Shown: positions 14,704 through 19,900 of the stretch, piece after piece
How positions within the stretch are numbered: the stretch's first letter is position 1
Layout: every line of letters starts with the position of its first letter
Made by a program: the position numbers and the translations under genes
Notes under the pieces: model-generated
Databases searched by the model: none
What the model saw: the letters and a program-made list of their open reading frames with translations, nothing else
What the model was told of the DNA's origin: nothing
Assembly: GCA_934129945.1 (NCBI GenBank)
Contig: CAKOXC010000014.1
Coordinates: forward strand, 1-21,911
DNA from: an uncultured Bacilli bacterium
Lineage (GTDB): Bacteria > Bacillota_I > Bacilli_A > RF39 > UBA660
Direction of reading: 5' to 3'
Length of the DNA stretch: 21,911 nt

Positions 14704-15453
14704 TTATTTGCTTTCCTCTACAGTTTCAGTTTCATTAGCAACTTCTTGTGTTTCAGTAGTTTCTGTTTCAACTACTTCATCAACAACTGGTTCAGAAACA
14801 TAAGTTAAAACTTCTTTTGGTTCATTCTTTTTAGAATTTTTAACTGCTGTTTTAATTAAAACTAATGAATCTTTAGCTCCTGGAATATTTCCACTTACTA
14901 AAATATAATTTTCAGATGCATTTACTTCGATAATTTCTAGATTTTGAATAGTAATTGTTTCACTACCCATATGTCCAGGTAAATGTTTACCTTTTAAAAC
15001 TCTTTTAGGTAACATTGTTCCTAAAGAACCAGGTCCTCTATGATAATGAGATCCATGTCCCATAGGTCCTCTTGATTGGCCCCATCTTTTAATTGTTCCT
15101 TGGAAGCCTTTTCCTTTTGAAGTACCAGTTACATCAACAACTTCTCCTACTTCAAATAAATCTGCACTAAGTACTTCACCGATAGAATATTCTCTATCAA
15201 CATTTCTAATTTCTTTTAAGAAGCGCTTAGGTGTTGTGCTAGCTTTTTTAGCATGTCCAATACTAGCTTTTGTTGCATTTTTTTCTTTTTTGTCTACTAC
15301 GCCAAGTTGAATTGCACTATAACCATCAGTTTCAACAGTTTTAACTTGCATAACAGTATTTGGTTCAACACTTACTACAGTTACTGGAATTAATTTTCCG
15401 TCTTTAGTAAATACTTGAGTCATTCCAACTTTACGTCCTAAGATTCCTTTCAT
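14704..15453 (-). CDS. rplC: Ribosomal protein L3 with acidic C-terminal tail
   Basis: The L3 core covers residues 1 to about 208: MKGILGRKVGMTQVF, the conserved FQGTIKRWGQSRGPMGHGSH at 117-136 including the Gln that is methylated in other bacteria, and LKGKHLPGHMG at 153-163. L3 starts large-subunit assembly and its loop reaches the peptidyl transferase centre. Usual length is about 209; here 249, because about 41 extra residues (209-249) rich in Glu, Thr and Val with hardly any Lys follow the core, the reverse of the basic tails common in ribosomal proteins. The gene ends 25 nt before rplD with no sign of a frameshift. Confidence 0.97.
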   Translation of the reverse strand: MKGILGRKVGMTQVFTKDGKLIPVTVVSVEPNTVMQVKTVETDGYSAIQLGVVDKKEKNATKASIGHAKKASTTPKRFLKEIRNVDREYSIGEVLSADLFEVGEVVDVTGTSKGKGFQGTIKRWGQSRGPMGHGSHYHRGPGSLGTMLPKRVLKGKHLPGHMGSETITIQNLEIIEVNASENYILVSGNIPGAKDSLVLIKTAVKNSKKNEPKEVLTYVSEPVVDEVVETETTETQEVANETETVEESK

Positions 15454-15473
15454 ATTAACTTTCCTTCCTTTTA

Positions 15474-15782
15474 TTATAATTTAATATTGATGTCTACACC
15501 ACTTGGTAAATCTAAATGAGTTAGAGCATCGATTGTTTCTTTACTTGGTTCTTTGATATCAATTAGTCTTTTATGAGTACGACTTTCAAATTGTTCTCTT
15601 GAATCCTTGTATTTATGTACAGCTCTTAATACTGTTACTTTTTCAACATCAGTAGGAAGAGGTACAGGTCCAGAAACGATTCCCCCAGTTCTTTTTACAG
15701 TATCAACTATCTTTTGACTAGCTAAATCAATAGCTCTATGATCATAAGATTTTAAGTTGATACGAACTTTACTTTTTGACAT
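15474..15782 (-). CDS. rpsJ: Ribosomal protein S10
   Basis: This 102-residue protein contains RINLKSYDHRAIDLASQKIV, the loop GGIVSGPVPLPTDVEKVTVL and SREQFESRTHKRLIDI, all diagnostic for S10. S10 sits in the head of the small subunit and, in other bacteria, also acts as NusE in antitermination complexes. It is the first gene of the supercluster. AAAGGAG lies 10 nt before ATG, with an AUG-UAA start-stop pair inside the spacer and a 7-bp hairpin just upstream of the ribosome binding site. Confidence 0.98.
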   Translation of the reverse strand: MSKSKVRINLKSYDHRAIDLASQKIVDTVKRTGGIVSGPVPLPTDVEKVTVLRAVHKYKDSREQFESRTHKRLIDIKEPSKETIDALTHLDLPSGVDINIKL

Positions 15783-15792
15783 ATTACATGTT

Positions 15793-15912
15793 CTCCTTTC
15801 GTCTATATCTAGTATAGACTTGCTCCGAACGAATTACCTGAAAGTTTCTAGAAATGTTTTTGACAACTCTTCCTAGTGTATCAGCAACCTCGCACATCTA
15901 AGCAGTCATACG
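15793..15912 (-). promoter_or_regulatory. Structured 5' leader of the S10 operon (candidate autoregulatory RNA)
   Basis: This untranslated region carries two clear hairpins on the transcript: CTAGGAA...TTTCTAG (15870-15876 pairing with 15848-15854, one G-U pair, 15-nt loop), and GTCTATA-CTAGA-TATAGAC (15801-15819, perfect 7 bp), which ends one base before the Shine-Dalgarno region. Between and above them are unpaired-looking GC-richer stretches such as GTGCGAGGTTGC and GTTCGGAGCAAG, less A+T-rich than the surroundings, which suggests conservation. There is no terminator-like U-tract, so control, if any, would be at translation or by a partner protein. Known S10 leaders (E. coli, L4-regulated) set a precedent, but no ligand can be assigned here. 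Confidence 0.6.
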
Positions 15913-15918
15913 AATTTA

Positions 15919-15947
15919 ATTATACCAGTATAAAATATGAAAATCAA
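15919..15947 (-). promoter_or_regulatory. Promoter of the S10-spc-alpha cluster (extended -10, sigma-A type)
   Basis: On the minus strand TTGATT (15942-15947) is followed by a 17-nt spacer and TATAAT (15919-15924). The spacer ends in TGG, so the -10 is of the extended TGnTATAAT type. A-rich sequence with several A-tracts lies directly upstream (about 15950-15990) and could act as an UP element. Transcription should start near 15912, giving a leader of about 130 nt before rpsJ. No equally good promoter was noticed inside the cluster, although I could not scan it by computation. Confidence 0.88.
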
Positions 15948-15982
15948 GTGTAAATTATTACTTTTTTTATTTTTTTCTTTAC

Positions 15983-16017
15983 ATAAAAAATAAGTGGAAA
16001 ACCGCAAAGTTTTCCAC
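15983..16017 (-). terminator. Rho-independent terminator of the large Ig-repeat gene
   Basis: A perfect 9-bp stem GTGGAAAAC (15994-16002) / GTTTTCCAC (16009-16017) with a 6-nt loop is followed on the minus strand by TTATTTTTTATG. It lies about 40 nt after the stop of the giant gene and about 35 nt upstream of the -35 box of the S10 promoter, so it separates the two units. Confidence 0.87.
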
Positions 16018-16055
16018 ACCTTTATCTTTTAATTTTACATTTAACTGTTTACAGT

Positions 16056-16904
16056 TTAACTAGAGGTAGAAAGTATTGTTATCTTGGCATAACCGTTACC
16101 TTGTTTAGCACAATTAACTGTTGGAGTTGATGAGTTGCAAGATGTCGATGTTGTTTTAGTATTAGTATCTGTTGAGGAAGCACAATTATAACAATACATT
16201 CCTTTATTAAATAATGATGTATTACCAATATAACCAGAACCTCCACCGGCTCCACCATGGCCTCCATTTCCACCGCCATAGTAGCCGCCGCCTCCTCCAG
16301 ATTGAATTACACTTGTATCTTGCGTGATAGCTGCTCGACCAAAAAGACCTGCTTCTACATTTCCTACTCCGCCCCAACCTGTAATCCAGTTGTGACCTCC
16401 ACCAGAAGTTTGAGTTCCACCAAGACCATATCCATGGCCATAGCCATTAGAATAATTAATAGAAGCTCCAGGATTACCAATGTATCCGCCTCCAGAGCCT
16501 CCGTTTCCATCACCATACTCTTCGCCACGATGATTAGCTCCTCCACCACCTCCTGCGACAATTAGAATTGATGATTTGTTATTTTCTAATGTATATAAAA
16601 GACCTGAATTTTTAGCTATATGCGTTGCTCCTCCACCAGCTATTCCAAATCCAGCTTGAAATTGTGCTGGTGTATTGCTTCCACCACCGTTATAACCTCC
16701 TACATTATTAGAAGTTGTACCTCCTACATTAATATATAATTTGCTAGATTTATTTAAGGTTACTCTTCCAGTAGAATAGCCACCAAAACCACCAATATAT
16801 GTTGAAATATTACCGCCTTGTGCTCCCCATACTTCTAACCTGTATGTTCCGTTATAAGGTATAGTATATACTTGCTCACCGCCTGTATAATCAAATGTTA
16901 TTTC
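16056..16904 (-). other. Glycine-rich domain resembling the ALK/LTK-type bacterial family
   Basis: This C-terminal domain of the giant protein opens EITFDYTGGEQVYTIPYNGT and continues YRLEVWGAQGGN. That 'beta-sandwich entry then WGAQGG' pattern is what I associate with bacterial relatives of the glycine-rich domain of ALK/LTK receptors. Several Gly runs follow (VAGGGGGAN, GGSGGGYIGN, SGGGGGYYGGGNGGHGGAGG), ending with four cysteines (CYNC, C, C) before GYAKITIL. The gene end coincides with the domain end, so it is complete. Confidence 0.65.
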
Positions 16905-19900
16905 TTTTACTATGTTTAAATGAGTATAATTTGAAGCACTACTTGTAAGTCCTGAATTACTTACACTTCTAAAAGTAACATAGTAATCACCAATTTTTGA
17001 TATATTTTGTGCTGTCCTTATCCATGAAGAATCGCTTATAGTTCTGCCTTCTGATTTTCCAGCATTTACATAATGATAAACTAAGCTATTAACATTTCCC
17101 TTGAAAGCATCAGCCAGATCTCCATATGTTTGGTGATAGTATGCAACGTCCATTCCATTTACTGTTACGCCATCTGTATTATTATATAAATCAACCCATA
17201 TACAAGCTGATGAATTTTGTCTTATGCAATATTGATATTTCTTTATTCCACTTGCTGCAGTACTTAACGTTTTTAATCCAACAACCTGATTATAATTTTG
17301 CTCTTTATAATCATATGTCCAGATTTCAGGAGTTGTTGGATCTACTGCATCTATTTTTGTAATTGTTGCACTGCAATTTTTAACATTTCCAGCTTTATCT
17401 TTTACATATGCCGTATATGTTCCATTTGTTGTTATTGATTTTGTTTTAGTTGCAGAATAATTTGTTCCATCCCATGAATATCCAGAAATTCCTGACTCGT
17501 TATCAGTTCCATTTACTGTTAATGTTGCACTTGTTGTCCAATCAGTTGGTAATCCTGTTATTGTACAAGTTGGTGCTGTTTTATCTACATATACATTTGC
17601 TGTTCTTTGTGCACATGTTACACTTACTCCTGCATTACTTTTTATTGTATATGATGATATTGTTGCCGTTTTTGTACTTGTTGAGAATGTCTTGCTTCCA
17701 CTTCCACTAGCTATTCCTGAGTAACTTGTTCCTCCCCAACTTATTGTTCTATTACCTGTTGTCCATGTTGTTGAGTCACCACTATTTGTACATGTTGGTG
17801 TTGATTTATCAACATATACATTTGCCGTTCTTTGTGCACATGTTACACTTACTCCTGCATTACTTTTTATTGTATATGATGATATTGTTGCCGTTTTTGT
17901 ACTTGTTGAGAATGTCTTGCTTCCACTTCCACTAGCTATTCCTGAGTAACTTGTTCCTCCCCAACTTATTGTTCTATTACCTGTTGTCCATGTTGTTGAG
18001 TCACCACTATTTGTACATGTTGGTGTTGATTTATCAACATATACATTTGCTGTTCTTTGGGCACATGTTGTTGTATTTCCTGCATTATCACTTATCGTGT
18101 ATGATGCTATTGTTGCTGTTTTTGTACTTGTTGTATATGTTTGGGATCCTCCTGTATATCCTGTTTTACATCCTGATAATGTATCACTACATCCCCATGT
18201 TATTGTTCTATTACCTGTTGTCCATGTTGTTGAATCACCACTATTTGTACATGTTGGGGCTGTATTATCTAAATTAAATACATTACTTCTTGTTATTGTT
18301 TGATTTCCAGCATTATCTGTTGCTAGTATCCATAAGTAATATGACCCTGTTCCTTCACTCTTTGTTATTGTACTTCCGTTTGTAAATGAAGTTGTAAAAG
18401 TACTAGCAGCTGGAGCGGTTGTACTTGTTGTCCATTGATATTTTAAAGTAGAAACTCCAGATAGATTATCTGTTACTGTTACTTTTGTACTTTGACTCTT
18501 TGCATATGTACTATTTCCATTTGTTCCGAACGTCATTGTTGGTGATGTTTTATCTATCTTTATTTGTGTGTTTGCTTCTTCAGATATATTACCTAATTTA
18601 TCTACTGCTCTATAATATACTGTTTCACTTCTTTCTCCAGACCAACTATCTGTATTTGAAGTTAAATCATCCCATGAATTATTGTTTCCACTATATTTTA
18701 ATTGATATTTAGATAATCCTGAATGAGAATCCGTTGAGCTCAATGTTATTGAGACAGTTCCGTTGGTCCAATTTCCATTACTAGAATTTGTTATTGTTGG
18801 TTTTGTTGGGCCTGTCTTATCTACATATACATCTGCTGTTCTTTGTGGACATGTTGTCTCATTACCGGCATTATCTTTTATTGTATATGATGCTATTGTT
18901 GCTGTTTTGGTACTTGTTGTATATGTTTGTGATCCTCCTGTGTATCCTGTTTTACATCCTGATAATGTATCACTACATCCCCATGTTATTGTTCTATTTC
19001 CACTTGTCCATGTTGTTGAGTCGCCACTATTTGTACATGTTGGTTTTGTTTTGTCTATCTTTATAACTGCACTTGTTTCTTCTGATATATTTCCAGCTTT
19101 ATCTATTGCTCTAAATCTTACTGTTTCATTTCTTTCAGCAGTATATGTTATTGATGTTACACCATCAGTCGTTGTCATTGCTCTTGCTGTCCAACCACTT
19201 TCGTACCATTCATAGTGATCTATTCCACTTCCTGTATCTGTTGATGATAACTCTACATATACACTATTATTCGTCCATGTTCCACTTGTATATGCACTTC
19301 CTGATGCATTATTTAATTTGAGTGTTACATTTGGTTTTGTTGGAGATGTATTATCTACTCCGTTTATTGTTAAGGAACTTCCTTGTTTATAGTTTATTCC
19401 ATCTGCTGTTTTTGCTATTAATGTTCCATTACTTGTATATGTTAATGTCGGATTGTTTGCTGCTTTATACCATGTATTCTCTTTTAAGGTACTTCCTACT
19501 GGTAGTATTGTTGTACTACATGTATATTCTCCATTATTACTTACTGTTCCACAATCTATTAATTCTATATTGCTTGTTGCACTACCAGTTGTTTTTAATA
19601 AGTATGCTCCCTCTCCTTTATATGTTATTGTTGTTGTTTTACTCTTTGCATATCCACTTGCTACTGTATATGTTGGTATTTCTAGTTCATTTGGTGTCTC
19701 TGTTCCACTTATCTCTTTTGTTAATGATGCATTATTTGTACACACTAGTTTATATGTATGATTTTTTGATTCTACATTTTCATATGTATAATCTTTTGTA
19801 TTGTCTTTTATTTCATATGTTGCTTTTTTTGTTCCATCTAAATAGAATTCATATCTTTTTATTCCGGATTCATTATCTGTACATGTTCCAGTTACTGTTA

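Noticed and set aside
15783..16055. A small gene or tRNA in the 273-bp gap between the giant gene and rpsJ
   Set aside because: No open frame with a ribosome binding site and no cloverleaf was found; the gap is accounted for by the terminator, an A-rich stretch, the promoter and the leader.
17581..18030. A CRISPR-like or satellite repeat
   Set aside because: Units are 225 bp, directly adjacent without spacers, and encode an in-frame protein module.
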